Of a stretch of 32,949 nt of DNA, positions 7,595-15,886 are shown one piece after another. The position numbers and the translations under genes are program-made. Origin of the DNA: DAISJD01 sp036821645 (GTDB taxonomy: Bacteria; Pseudomonadota; Alphaproteobacteria; ATCC43930; CGMCC-115725); assembly GCA_036821645.1 (NCBI GenBank), contig DAISJD010000025.1, positions 1-32,949 on the forward strand. Direction: 5' to 3'. The notes below the pieces were generated by a model that was not told the DNA's origin, did no database searches, and saw only the letters and a program-made list of their open reading frames with translations. Each line of letters opens with the position of its first letter. The stretch's first letter is position 1.

Positions 7595-8914
7595 ATGCGC
7601 CTTTCTGCTTATTTTTTGCCGACCCTGCGTGAAAACCCAGCCGAGGCTGAGATTGTTTCCCATCGGTTGATGTTGCGGGCGGGGATGATCCGCCAGACGG
7701 CTGCCGGTATTTATACGTGGTTGCCGATGGGGTTGCGGGTGCTGCGGAAGATCGAGGCGATTGTCCGGGAAGAACAGGTGCGCGCCGGTGCGCAGGAAGT
7801 CTTGATGGCGACGATCCAACCGGCCGATCTTTGGCGGGAAAGTGGACGATATGACGATTATGGCGACGAGATGTTGCGGATCAAGGATCGGCGGGATCGA
7901 GAATTGCTTTATGGTCCGACCAATGAGGAGGCCATTACCGCCATCGTGCGCGATCAAATTAAGACCTATCGGGATTTGCCGAAGCATCTCTTTCAGATAC
8001 AATGGAAATTCCGCGACGAATTGCGTCCTCGCTTTGGTGTGATGCGCGGTCGTGAATTTTTGATGAAGGATAATTACTCGTTCGATTTGGACGAGGCGGG
8101 CGCGCGCATTTCCTATTATAAAATGTTTTTGGCTTACCTGCGGACGTTTGCCCGTATGGGGATGAAGGCTATTCCTATGCGCGCCGATACGGGGCCGATC
8201 GGCGGCGATCTCAGCCATGAGTTCATCATCCTGGCCGAGACCGGCGAATCGGAAGTTTTTTGCGACCCGGCTTGGCTGACCAGCGACGTATTGGCCAATA
8301 GTCCCGATTACGGCGATGATTTGAGCGCGTTCTATCAGACCTGGACCAGTGTCTATGCCGCGACGTCGGACATTCATAATCCGGCCACCTGCCCTGTGCC
8401 GGGCGACCGTCTCGTGCATACGCGCGGCATTGAGGTCGGGCATATTTTTTCTTTCGGAACAAAATATTCTCTGCCGATGAAGGCCGAAGTTACGGATTCG
8501 ACCGGGGCCTTGGTGCCGATGATCATGGGGTCCTACGGCATCGGCGTTTCGCGTCTGGTGGCCGCTATCATCGAGGCCAGTCATGACGAGGCGGGGATCA
8601 TCTGGCCGCCCGCCGTGGCACCGTATCAGGTCATGCTGATTAATCTGAAACCGTCCGACCCTGCGACGGCGCAGGCGTCGAACATTCTCTATCGGACGTT
8701 GATCGAGGCGGGTATCGATGTCCTGTACGATGATCGCGAGGAGTCTGCAGGGGCGAAATTTGCGACTGCCGATCTTGTCGGTATCCCGTACCAAGTGATC
8801 CTTGGTCCGCGTGGTGTCGCGAAGGGAGTGGCCGAAATCAAGGATCGCAAGACCGCCAATCGTGAAGAATGCCGTCTTGAGGATGTTCTGACCGTGATCA
8901 AGGGCGCAAAGTAG
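7595..8914 (+). CDS. proS: Prolyl-tRNA synthetase (short alphaproteobacterial type)
   Basis: Cytoplasmic class II aminoacyl-tRNA synthetase that charges tRNA-Pro. The ATG at 7595 gives the family's standard N-terminus MRLSAYFLPTL and 439 residues; the in-frame GTG at 7535 would add 20 residues not expected for the family. Class II motif 2 is seen around RPRFGVMRGREF (144-155) and motif 3 as GSYGIGVSRL (312-321), with the anticodon-binding domain after about 345 (DVLYDDREESAGAKF). The large editing insertion of E. coli-type ProS (about 570 residues) is absent, as known for the alphaproteobacterial form, so mischarged alanine must be removed by a separate factor not seen here. First gene of the proS-lolC-lolD-dnaE group; lolC begins one base after its stop. 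Confidence 0.97.
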   Translation: MRLSAYFLPTLRENPAEAEIVSHRLMLRAGMIRQTAAGIYTWLPMGLRVLRKIEAIVREEQVRAGAQEVLMATIQPADLWRESGRYDDYGDEMLRIKDRRDRELLYGPTNEEAITAIVRDQIKTYRDLPKHLFQIQWKFRDELRPRFGVMRGREFLMKDNYSFDLDEAGARISYYKMFLAYLRTFARMGMKAIPMRADTGPIGGDLSHEFIILAETGESEVFCDPAWLTSDVLANSPDYGDDLSAFYQTWTSVYAATSDIHNPATCPVPGDRLVHTRGIEVGHIFSFGTKYSLPMKAEVTDSTGALVPMIMGSYGIGVSRLVAAIIEASHDEAGIIWPPAVAPYQVMLINLKPSDPATAQASNILYRTLIEAGIDVLYDDREESAGAKFATADLVGIPYQVILGPRGVAKGVAEIKDRKTANREECRLEDVLTVIKGAK

Positions 8915-8915
8915 G

Positions 8916-10160
8916 ATGATTTTCGGTGCATTCGAGCGGATGGTTGCGATGCGTTATTTACGTGCACGCCGCCAGGAAGGGTTCATTTCCGTCATTGCCG
9001 CCTTCTCTTTGACCGGTATTGCCCTCGGTGTTGCGACTCTGATCATCGTGATGTCGGTCATGAATGGGTTCAAGTCCGATTTGCTGGGTCAGATTTTAGG
9101 GTTCAACGGTCATTTTCAGGTTTCCGGCGTCGATGGGCCCCTGACGAATTTCGATGAGATGGCAGAACGCATTCGCCGGATCGATGGCGTGAAAACGGTG
9201 ATCCCGATCGTTGACGGCACCGTTCTTGTCAGCGGTCCGCGACAGAATACGGGCGCCCTGGTACGCGGCCAACGGCTGGAGGATTTGAGGGCGCAAAAAA
9301 CCCTGTCAAACCATGTGGTTGTGGGATCCCTCGATGCGCTCGATGCCGACTCGGTGATGATTGGAACACGGCTTGCCTATAATCTGGGCGTCACCACGGG
9401 CGATAGTGTGACGATTATCTCGCCCCAAGGAAATGCGACAGTCTTGGGCACGGTGCCGCGTCAAAAGGCCTACCGTGTCGCGGCAATTTTCGACGTCGGT
9501 ATGTATCAATATGATTCATCCTACGTTTATATGCCGCTTGAGGCGGCGCAACTCTTGCTGCGGGCACCGAATGCCGCATCATCGCTTGAAGTTTTTATTC
9601 CCGACTTTGAACAGACGGAACGGTTTATGCAGCCGATCGTCAACGCGGTCGGTCAACGGACCCGCGTTTTTGATTGGGAACACGCCCAAGCCAATTATTT
9701 CAATGCGATCCAGACGGAACGCAACGTCATGTTCCTCATTCTCAGTCTGATCATCCTGGTGGCTTGTTTCAACATCATCTCCAGTATGATCATGTTGGTG
9801 AAGGATAAAGGGCGCGATATCGCTATCCTGCGCACCATGGGGGCGACCAAGGGTATGGTTTTGCGGATCTTTTTTATGACCGGGGCCAGTGTTGGTGTCG
9901 TTGGGACGATCCTTGGCTTCATCTTGGGTTTGGTGTTCTGTCTTAACATCGAATCGATCCGTCAATTTCTGCAGGGGTTTACGGGGACCGATCTGTTTGC
10001 GCCGACGATCTATTTCCTGAGCCGCCTGCCAGCGAAGATCGATCCGACCGAAGTCGGGGTCGTCGTGGTCATGGCCTTTACCTTGTCGTTCCTGGCGACG
10101 ATCTATCCGTCTTGGCGGGCGGCCCGGCTCGATCCAGTCGAGGCGCTGCGCTATGAATGA
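8916..10160 (+). CDS. lolC: Lipoprotein-releasing ABC transporter permease LolC/E
   Basis: Inner-membrane permease of the LolCDE complex, which extracts outer-membrane lipoproteins from the inner membrane and hands them to LolA. The 414 residues follow the MacB/FtsX fold: one N-terminal membrane helix (about 21-45, after the conserved RMVAMRYLRARRQEGFIS), a large periplasmic domain (about 46-265), then three helices at about 269-293, 313-345 and 380-400. The C-terminus is the typical PSWRAARLDPVEALRYE. It starts one base after proS and overlaps lolD by 8 bases, so translation is coupled. Many alphaproteobacteria have one LolC/E-like permease acting as a homodimer; no second permease is seen here, so whether it is best called LolC, LolE or LolF is open. 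Confidence 0.95.
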   Translation: MIFGAFERMVAMRYLRARRQEGFISVIAAFSLTGIALGVATLIIVMSVMNGFKSDLLGQILGFNGHFQVSGVDGPLTNFDEMAERIRRIDGVKTVIPIVDGTVLVSGPRQNTGALVRGQRLEDLRAQKTLSNHVVVGSLDALDADSVMIGTRLAYNLGVTTGDSVTIISPQGNATVLGTVPRQKAYRVAAIFDVGMYQYDSSYVYMPLEAAQLLLRAPNAASSLEVFIPDFEQTERFMQPIVNAVGQRTRVFDWEHAQANYFNAIQTERNVMFLILSLIILVACFNIISSMIMLVKDKGRDIAILRTMGATKGMVLRIFFMTGASVGVVGTILGFILGLVFCLNIESIRQFLQGFTGTDLFAPTIYFLSRLPAKIDPTEVGVVVVMAFTLSFLATIYPSWRAARLDPVEALRYE

Positions 10161-10872
10161 TCATGTTTCCCAAGAACGGTTCGATCGAGGGGAACCCGCG
10201 CTCGAGTTGCTTGACGTCGTTCGGACGTATCGTCAGGGGCCGGAGGCTCTCCATGTTCTGAAAGGGGCCTCGGTTACGCTGCATCGGGGTGAGATCGTCG
10301 CGATGGTCGGTCCCTCCGGTGCCGGTAAATCGACGCTTTTGCATGTGGCCGGTCTGTTGGAGCGGCCGGATGGTGGGGTGGTCCGGGTCGATGGGCGCGA
10401 TTGTGCCAGGATGAGTGATGGCGAGCGGACGGCGTTACGCCGGGCCTCTATCGGGTTCGTCTATCAATTTCATCATTTGCTGCCCGAATTTTCCGCCCTG
10501 GAAAACGTTATGTTGCCGATGATGATTGCGGCGACACCAAAGCCGAAGGCCAAGGCACGGGCTCAGGAACTGTTGGATCTGGTCGGTTTGGCCGACCGCG
10601 CCAGTCATAGGCCCGCCCGTCTTTCCGGTGGGGAACAACAGCGGGTCGCGATCGTGCGTGCGCTTGCCAACGAACCACGCGTCATGATCGGCGATGAGCC
10701 GACCGGCAATCTGGATGTCGAAACGGCGGCTGGGGTGATGGAGGCACTTGTGACGATCGTGCGTCAAGTAGGGTTGGCCTGTCTCATTGCCACGCACAAT
10801 CTGGAATTGGCAGGTTCGATGGATCGATGCGTTAGGCTTGAAGCCGGTCGGTTGGTCGAACGGGTGGTCTAG
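10153..10872 (+). CDS. lolD: Lipoprotein-releasing ABC transporter ATPase LolD
   Basis: Cytoplasmic ATPase that powers the LolC/E permease. The 239 residues carry Walker A GPSGAGKST (53-61), the Q-loop in YQFHHLLPEFSALENV (about 104-119), the ABC signature LSGGEQQ (157-163), Walker B VMIGDEPTGNLD (177-188, with D181 and E182) and the switch histidine in IATHN. The sequence belongs to the MacB/LolD group of transporters. The start at 10153 lies within the last codons of lolC, in keeping with a shared mRNA and fixed subunit ratio. dnaE follows after 35 bases. Confidence 0.97.
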   Translation: MNDHVSQERFDRGEPALELLDVVRTYRQGPEALHVLKGASVTLHRGEIVAMVGPSGAGKSTLLHVAGLLERPDGGVVRVDGRDCARMSDGERTALRRASIGFVYQFHHLLPEFSALENVMLPMMIAATPKPKAKARAQELLDLVGLADRASHRPARLSGGEQQRVAIVRALANEPRVMIGDEPTGNLDVETAAGVMEALVTIVRQVGLACLIATHNLELAGSMDRCVRLEAGRLVERVV

Positions 10873-10907
10873 GCCGATCAGCGTCTGGCGAGAAAGAGGG
10901 GTTGGCC

Positions 10908-13900
10908 ATGGCACATGCAGATTTTGTGCATTTGCGGCTCCATTCCGCCTATTCCTTGGCGGCCGGTGCGATCAAAATTAAGGAGATCCCGAAACTCTGC
11001 AAGGCGGCCCAAATGCCGGCCGTGGCCGTTACCGATTCTGGCAATTTATTCGGTGCGCTGGAATTTTCCGTTACAGTTTCAGGGGAAGGTATCCAGCCGA
11101 TTTTGGGCTGCGAACTCGCAATCCGCGCCCCGGAAGGAGAACGCACGAGCATGGGGCGATCGCCGGGCGCGCGTCCCCCGGAACCCGTTGTCCTTCTCGC
11201 GCAGAACGAGATTGGATATTTCAATCTGATCAAACTCGTCTCTCGTTCCTATATGGAGACGACCGGGGACGAAGCCCCACAAGTTGGTCTCGATGTCTTG
11301 GTTGCGCATCAGGCGGGGTTGATCTGTCTTTCCGGTGGGGTCGCAGGGCCGATCGGTCGGCGCCTGTTGGAGAATGACCGGGAGGCGGCACGCAAGACGA
11401 CGCTTGCCTTGAAGGCCGCCTTTGCCGGACGTTTTTATCTTGAAATTCAACGCCATGGGATGCCAGACGAAGAACGTACCGAAGAAGCCTTCGTCGATTT
11501 GGCCTATGCACATGACATTCCCTTGGTCGCCACGAATGATTGTTTTTTCGCCAAAGCAGAGTTTCACGAGGCTCACGATGTCTTGCTCTGTATTGCCGAA
11601 GGGGTGACGATCAATGTGGAAGATCGGCGCAAGCTGACGGCCGAACATTATTTCAAACCGGCCGAGGCGATGCGGGCAACCTTTGCCGATCTCCCTGAGG
11701 CCTGCGACAACACCTTGGTGATTGCGCGGCGCTGCTCGTTCATCTTGAAAAAGCGCAAGCCCATTCTGCCGCCCTATCCAACGGAAACGGGGTGCGGCGA
11801 AGTCGAAGAATTGACCCGCATGGCCCATGTCGGGCTGGATTGGCGGTTGGAAAAACAAGTGTATCCCCTCCTGCCGCCGGAGGGGGATCGGGGGGCTGTT
11901 GAAGCCCAATATCGCGCACGGCTCGACTATGAATTGGGCGTGATCAATAAAATGGGCTATCCGGGATATTTCCTGGTCGTGGCCGATTTTATCCAATGGG
12001 CGAAGCAAAATGGAATCCCCGTTGGACCGGGACGCGGTTCTGGGGCGAGTTCTCTGGTCGCCTGGGCTCTCACCATCACCGATGTCGATCCCATTCGCTA
12101 TGGCCTGTTTTTCGAACGTTTTCTCAATCCCGAACGCGTCTCGATGCCCGATTTCGACGTCGATTTCTGTCAAGAACGCCGCGAAGAAGTCATTCGATAC
12201 GTGCAGCGCAAATATGGGCCGGAAAAGGTCGCGCAGATCATCACCTTTGGAAAATTGCAAGCCCGCGCCGTGTTGCGCGATGTGGGCCGCGTGCTGCAAA
12301 TGCCATACGGTCAGGTTGATAAGATTTGCAAAATGGTCCCGAACAACCCGGCCAATCCTGTCACCTTGCAGCAGGCGATCGATGGCGACGAGCAGTTGCG
12401 GGCGGTGCGCGATGGGGATGAAACGGTCGGCCGCTTGATGCAAATCGCGATGAAGCTCGAAGGCTTGTATCGTCACGCCTCGACCCATGCCGCCGGTGTC
12501 GTGATTGGCGATCGGCGCCTCGACGCGTTGGTGCCGCTTTATCGCGATCCGCGCTCCGATATGCCTGCTACACAGTTCAATATGAAATTCGTGGAAGATG
12601 CGGGTTTGGTGAAATTCGATTTTCTCGGGCTCAAGACCCTTACAGTGATCGAGCGCGCGATCCGCCTTGCCAATGGTCGCGGAGCCAGTCTCGATGTTTT
12701 GACGATGCCGCTTGACGATCAAAAGACGTTCGAGATGCTGGCCCGTGGCGAAACAGTCGGTGTGTTTCAGTTTGAAGGGGCGGGGATGCGCGATTTGCTG
12801 CGCAAGCTTCGGCCCAACAAGTTCGAAGATTTGATCGCCGTCGTCTCGCTCTACCGACCGGGACCGATGGATTCCATTCCAGAATATATCGCCTGTAAGC
12901 ATGGGCTCCAGGAGCCAGATTATATGCACCCCTCGATCCAGCATATTCTGGAAGAGACATACGGTGTGATGACCTATCAGGAACAGGTGATGCAGATCGC
13001 CCAGGTCATGGCGGGCTATACATTGGGCGGTGCCGATCTGTTGCGCCGGGCGATGGGCAAGAAAATCAAGGCGGAAATGGATACGCAACGCGCCTTGTTC
13101 CAGGCCGGGGCAGAAAAAAACGGTGTGCCGCCGTCGGTAGCCGAGCTTATTTTCGATAAAATGGCGAAATTTGCTGGCTACGGTTTCAATAAGGGCCATG
13201 CTGCCCCTTATGCGCTGATTGCCTATCAAACGGCTTATCTAAAGGCCAATCATCCGGTTGAACTCATGGCGGCAACCATGAGTCTCGATCTTGGCAATAC
13301 TGATAAGCTCAATGTTTTCCGACAGGAACTGTCGCGCATGGGGGTGCGCCTATTGCCCCCCGATATTAATCGGTCAATGGTCGAATTTAGCGTTGATGGC
13401 GTTGGTGAGGATGCTGCCGTGCGCTATGCCTTGGCAGCGGTGAAGGGAGTTGGGGCGCAAGCAATGGCGGCCTTGGTGGCGGAGCGGGACCGCAACGGTC
13501 CCTACCGTGATTTATTCGATTTGTCCGAACGTCTCGACACGAAACAATTCAATAAACGTCAATTTGAAAATTTGGCAAAGGCCGGGGCCTTCGACGGCTT
13601 GGAACCGTCGCGTGCCCGGGTTATGGCCGCAGGTGAAACTTTGCTGCGTCATGGGGCAGTGGCGCAAGAGCAGCGCGCCTCGAACCAGACGAGTTTTTTT
13701 GGCGGCGACGCCTTGACTTTGGCCAAACCGCCCCTGCCGATGGCCAAGGAATGGCAACCGATGGAGCGGTTGAATTTTGAGCTGGAAGCGATCGGATTCT
13801 ATTTATCCGCGCACCCGCTCGATCCTTATGAATCCGCTTTGCGGCGTTTGGGGGTTGTCCCTTGCGCTAAATTGGCCACTCATTTGGCGCGGGGGCATGT

Positions 13901-14402
13901 GGGGCGCGTGAAGTTGGCCGGCATTGTGACGGGACGCAAAGAGCGGACCTCGGCCAAGGGGAACCGGTTTGCCTTCGTGCAATTATCCGATTTGAGCGGT
14001 ACGTTCGAGGTCATGCTGTTTTCCGAAATCCTGACGGCGGCGCGCCCATTGCTTGAGAGCGGCCAACCCCTCTTGGTGGTGGCAGATCCAAAGCTCGAAG
14101 ATGAAGAACAAGTCAGACTGACCGCGCAGAGTTTTCAGCCGCTCGACGAGGCGGCGGCGGCGAGCTGCGACGGATTGAAGATTGTGATGGATGATATTGC
14201 GGCCTTACCCGCCTTGCAGGCATTGCTGTCTGAGAAGCCGCGCACCAATCGGTTGGATCGCAATGCCGGTCAGTTGCATTTGGTCTTGCCGATTGAGGCT
14301 AGAACCGTGGATCTGGTGTTACCCGGCTTTTACGCGATCGGCGGCACGTTGCGCAATGCGTTGCAGGTGATTCCGGGTGTGCGCGAAGTGCGGGATTTTT
14401 GA
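10908..14402 (+). CDS. dnaE: DNA polymerase III alpha subunit
   Basis: Replicative polymerase subunit of the DNA polymerase III holoenzyme. The ATG at 10908 has AGAGGG 7 bases ahead and gives 1164 residues, the usual DnaE1 size; a TTG at 10902 is less likely. The N-terminal PHP domain begins FVHLRLHSAYS (6-16) with AVTDSGNLFG following. The palm has GPGRGSGASSLVAW and PDFDVDF with D417 and D419, and the third catalytic aspartate D571 lies in KFDFLGLKT. QTSFF at 927-931 fits the internal beta-clamp-binding motif. An OB domain follows (AGIVTGRKERTSAKGNRFAFVQ cut to its core: GRKERTSAKGN). It is the last gene of the group starting at proS; the next 256 bases are the rpsB leader. Confidence 0.98.
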   Translation: MAHADFVHLRLHSAYSLAAGAIKIKEIPKLCKAAQMPAVAVTDSGNLFGALEFSVTVSGEGIQPILGCELAIRAPEGERTSMGRSPGARPPEPVVLLAQNEIGYFNLIKLVSRSYMETTGDEAPQVGLDVLVAHQAGLICLSGGVAGPIGRRLLENDREAARKTTLALKAAFAGRFYLEIQRHGMPDEERTEEAFVDLAYAHDIPLVATNDCFFAKAEFHEAHDVLLCIAEGVTINVEDRRKLTAEHYFKPAEAMRATFADLPEACDNTLVIARRCSFILKKRKPILPPYPTETGCGEVEELTRMAHVGLDWRLEKQVYPLLPPEGDRGAVEAQYRARLDYELGVINKMGYPGYFLVVADFIQWAKQNGIPVGPGRGSGASSLVAWALTITDVDPIRYGLFFERFLNPERVSMPDFDVDFCQERREEVIRYVQRKYGPEKVAQIITFGKLQARAVLRDVGRVLQMPYGQVDKICKMVPNNPANPVTLQQAIDGDEQLRAVRDGDETVGRLMQIAMKLEGLYRHASTHAAGVVIGDRRLDALVPLYRDPRSDMPATQFNMKFVEDAGLVKFDFLGLKTLTVIERAIRLANGRGASLDVLTMPLDDQKTFEMLARGETVGVFQFEGAGMRDLLRKLRPNKFEDLIAVVSLYRPGPMDSIPEYIACKHGLQEPDYMHPSIQHILEETYGVMTYQEQVMQIAQVMAGYTLGGADLLRRAMGKKIKAEMDTQRALFQAGAEKNGVPPSVAELIFDKMAKFAGYGFNKGHAAPYALIAYQTAYLKANHPVELMAATMSLDLGNTDKLNVFRQELSRMGVRLLPPDINRSMVEFSVDGVGEDAAVRYALAAVKGVGAQAMAALVAERDRNGPYRDLFDLSERLDTKQFNKRQFENLAKAGAFDGLEPSRARVMAAGETLLRHGAVAQEQRASNQTSFFGGDALTLAKPPLPMAKEWQPMERLNFELEAIGFYLSAHPLDPYESALRRLGVVPCAKLATHLARGHVGRVKLAGIVTGRKERTSAKGNRFAFVQLSDLSGTFEVMLFSEILTAARPLLESGQPLLVVADPKLEDEEQVRLTAQSFQPLDEAAAASCDGLKIVMDDIAALPALQALLSEKPRTNRLDRNAGQLHLVLPIEARTVDLVLPGFYAIGGTLRNALQVIPGVREVRDF

Positions 14403-14451
14403 TCGACCTGCCATCCGGTTTGCTCTGGTCCGGGTCGTGCCGCCAACAGAA

Positions 14452-14471
14452 CGGTTTTTGTTGCAAAACCG
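14452..14471. repeat. Inverted repeat CGGTTTT-N6-AAAACCG
   Basis: Perfect 7-bp arms (14452-14458 and 14465-14471) 50 bases after the dnaE stop. There is no following T-run on the plus strand, so it is not a standard terminator. It overlaps the candidate rpsB promoter and could be an operator or mRNA 3'-end hairpin. Confidence 0.4.
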
Positions 14472-14489
14472 CTGCTGTGGCACTATGAG
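14461..14489 (+). promoter_or_regulatory. Candidate rpsB promoter
   Basis: TTGCAA (14461-14466), a 17-base spacer and TATGAG (14484-14489). The spacing is ideal but both boxes are imperfect. It would give an rpsB leader of about 160 bases, long enough for S2 autoregulation, which is known in other bacteria but not shown here. Confidence 0.3.
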
Positions 14490-14658
14490 GACAGTCCGCG
14501 ATTGTCGCGAAAACTCACGTGGGATCGCCGCGTGTCGTTGGTTCGGGTCGGTGTCTTTCACCCCTGCTCAGAATCAATGACGGTGCTGGCTCCGGTGCCC
14601 TTGGCGACAGGGGTTACTTTCCTGCGGTGGCCCAACCGGAAAAAAGGTATTCCAAGAG

Positions 14659-15462
14659 ATGACAGTTCCGACTTTTACCATGCGCCAACTGCTTGAATGC
14701 GGCGTGCATTTCGGCCATCACACCCGTCGTTGGAACCCGAAGATGGCGCCGTTCCTCTTCGGTGTCCGCAATGGCGTGCATGTGATCGACCTTGAGCAGA
14801 CGGTTCCTTTGTTGGCGCGCGCGTTGCAGCAAGTTCGCGATACCGTTGCGGGCGGCGGGCGCGTTCTGTTTGTTGGCACGAAGCGTCAGGCGCAAGAGCC
14901 GATTGCGTCGGCGGCGCGCCGGTGCGGACAATATTTCGTCAATCACCGTTGGCTGGGCGGCATGCTCACCAACTTCAAGACGATCTCCTTCTCGATCAAG
15001 CGGTTGAAAGAGCTTGATGAACGAGTCAACAACCCGGCGCAAGGCTTGACCAAGCGCGAGTTGCTCGAACTGACCCGCGAACGCGATAAGCTTGAACGTG
15101 CATTGGGCGGGATCAAGGAAATGGGCGGCCTGCCCGATCTGATTTTCGTGATCGATACCAATAAGGAAAAGATCGCAATCGAAGAGGCGAATAAGCTCAA
15201 TATTCCCGTGATTGCCATCATCGACTCGAACTGCTCGCCCGAGGGTATTACATTCCCGGTGCCGGGCAATGACGATGCGATGCGCGCCATTAATCTCTAT
15301 TGTGATCTGTTCTCCAGTGCTGTGTTGTCGGGTATTCAGGCCGAACTGACGGCATCTGGCGTCGATCTCGGCGAAGCAGAAGAGTTGGCGCCGTTGGATG
15401 AGGTTGCTGAAGAGTTGGCGGCCGGCGAAGAAGTCGCTGAAGAAATTCAACCTGGTGCCTAA
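14659..15462 (+). CDS. rpsB: 30S ribosomal protein S2
   Basis: Small-subunit ribosomal protein that binds late on the 30S back and, with S1, helps mRNA docking. The 267 residues show the family's N-terminus FTMRQLLECGVHFGHHTRRWNP, here split as FTMRQLLECGVHFGH at 6-20, then the conserved NHRWLGGMLTN and the DTNKEKIAIEEANKLNIP core. The C-terminus is an acidic tail (EAEELAPLDEVAEELAAGEE) longer than in E. coli S2 (241 residues), as is usual in alphaproteobacteria. AAGG lies about 11 bases before the ATG and AAGAG abuts it. The gene is followed by a strong intrinsic terminator, so tsf probably has its own promoter or is reached by read-through. Confidence 0.98.
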   Translation: MTVPTFTMRQLLECGVHFGHHTRRWNPKMAPFLFGVRNGVHVIDLEQTVPLLARALQQVRDTVAGGGRVLFVGTKRQAQEPIASAARRCGQYFVNHRWLGGMLTNFKTISFSIKRLKELDERVNNPAQGLTKRELLELTRERDKLERALGGIKEMGGLPDLIFVIDTNKEKIAIEEANKLNIPVIAIIDSNCSPEGITFPVPGNDDAMRAINLYCDLFSSAVLSGIQAELTASGVDLGEAEELAPLDEVAEELAAGEEVAEEIQPGA

Positions 15463-15496
15463 AAAGGATCGGTTGTTTGCCGATTGATCAATGAAT

Positions 15497-15545
15497 GGGG
15501 GAGCGTTTTCGATCAGGTAAGATCAAAAACGCTCTTCCCTTTTTA
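15497..15545 (+). terminator. Strong intrinsic terminator after rpsB
   Basis: A 13-bp stem GGGGAGCGTTTT-type left arm (15497-15509) pairs with AAAACGCTCTTCC (15526-15538), with two G-U pairs. It is extended inward by GATC/GATC around AGGTAA and followed by TTTTTATT-type T-run (15540-15547). It lies 35 bases after the rpsB stop and separates rpsB from tsf. Confidence 0.85.
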
Positions 15546-15886
15546 TTGGATAATCTGCGCGCAATGGTTGCTTCGGGCTGGTTTTGGCGGATTGCTGCCT
15601 GTTTTGGGATGCTGTGTTCGTCGGATGCCTTATACCCGATGGTGTTTGTAACGGATGTGGACGGTTGGTTTGTCACTTGCCCACGTTCCAGCTTGATCTC
15701 CGTCGGGGTCGGCTGCTCACCGTGTATGGTGATCAAGGCTGCTTGATCTCGGGCAAATGTCCTGTCATACCCGTGGCGCTATTGCGTGATGTCTGCAAGA
15801 TCCTGTTGCTTCGTGAGATTGGTGCCGATGTGCCCTTGCGCCGCAGTAGGATTATGAAATCTTTTTTGTGATTTGGGAGAGGTCAG
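15546..15886. other. rpsB-tsf intergenic region
   Basis: About 340 bases between the rpsB terminator and tsf. The only distinct structure is a perfect 10-base direct repeat, GCTTGATCTC, at 15691-15700 and 15741-15750, exactly 50 bases apart. Each copy holds TTGATC followed after 17 bases by a C-rich hexamer (CTCACC at 15716, CATACC at 15766), a possible but weak promoter pair. Short plus-strand frames here have no family resemblance and are not called as genes. Confidence 0.5.
15691..15750. repeat. 10-base direct repeat GCTTGATCTC, 50-base period
   Basis: Copies at 15691-15700 and 15741-15750 are identical. They lie 137-196 bases upstream of the tsf start and could be tandem promoter -35 regions or regulator sites. 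Confidence 0.5.

Noticed and set aside
7574..8794. 406-codon open frame antisense to proS
   Set aside because: Shadow of proS; no family pattern, and it covers the proS catalytic motifs.
11079..13229. 716-codon open frame antisense to dnaE
   Set aside because: It is the shadow of dnaE codon bias: it reads as His/Arg/Ile-rich with no domain, while the plus strand is an unmistakable DnaE.
15495..15871. Two small plus-strand frames between rpsB and tsf
   Set aside because: One starts in the terminator stem, both lack a ribosome site and family resemblance, and they overlap each other.
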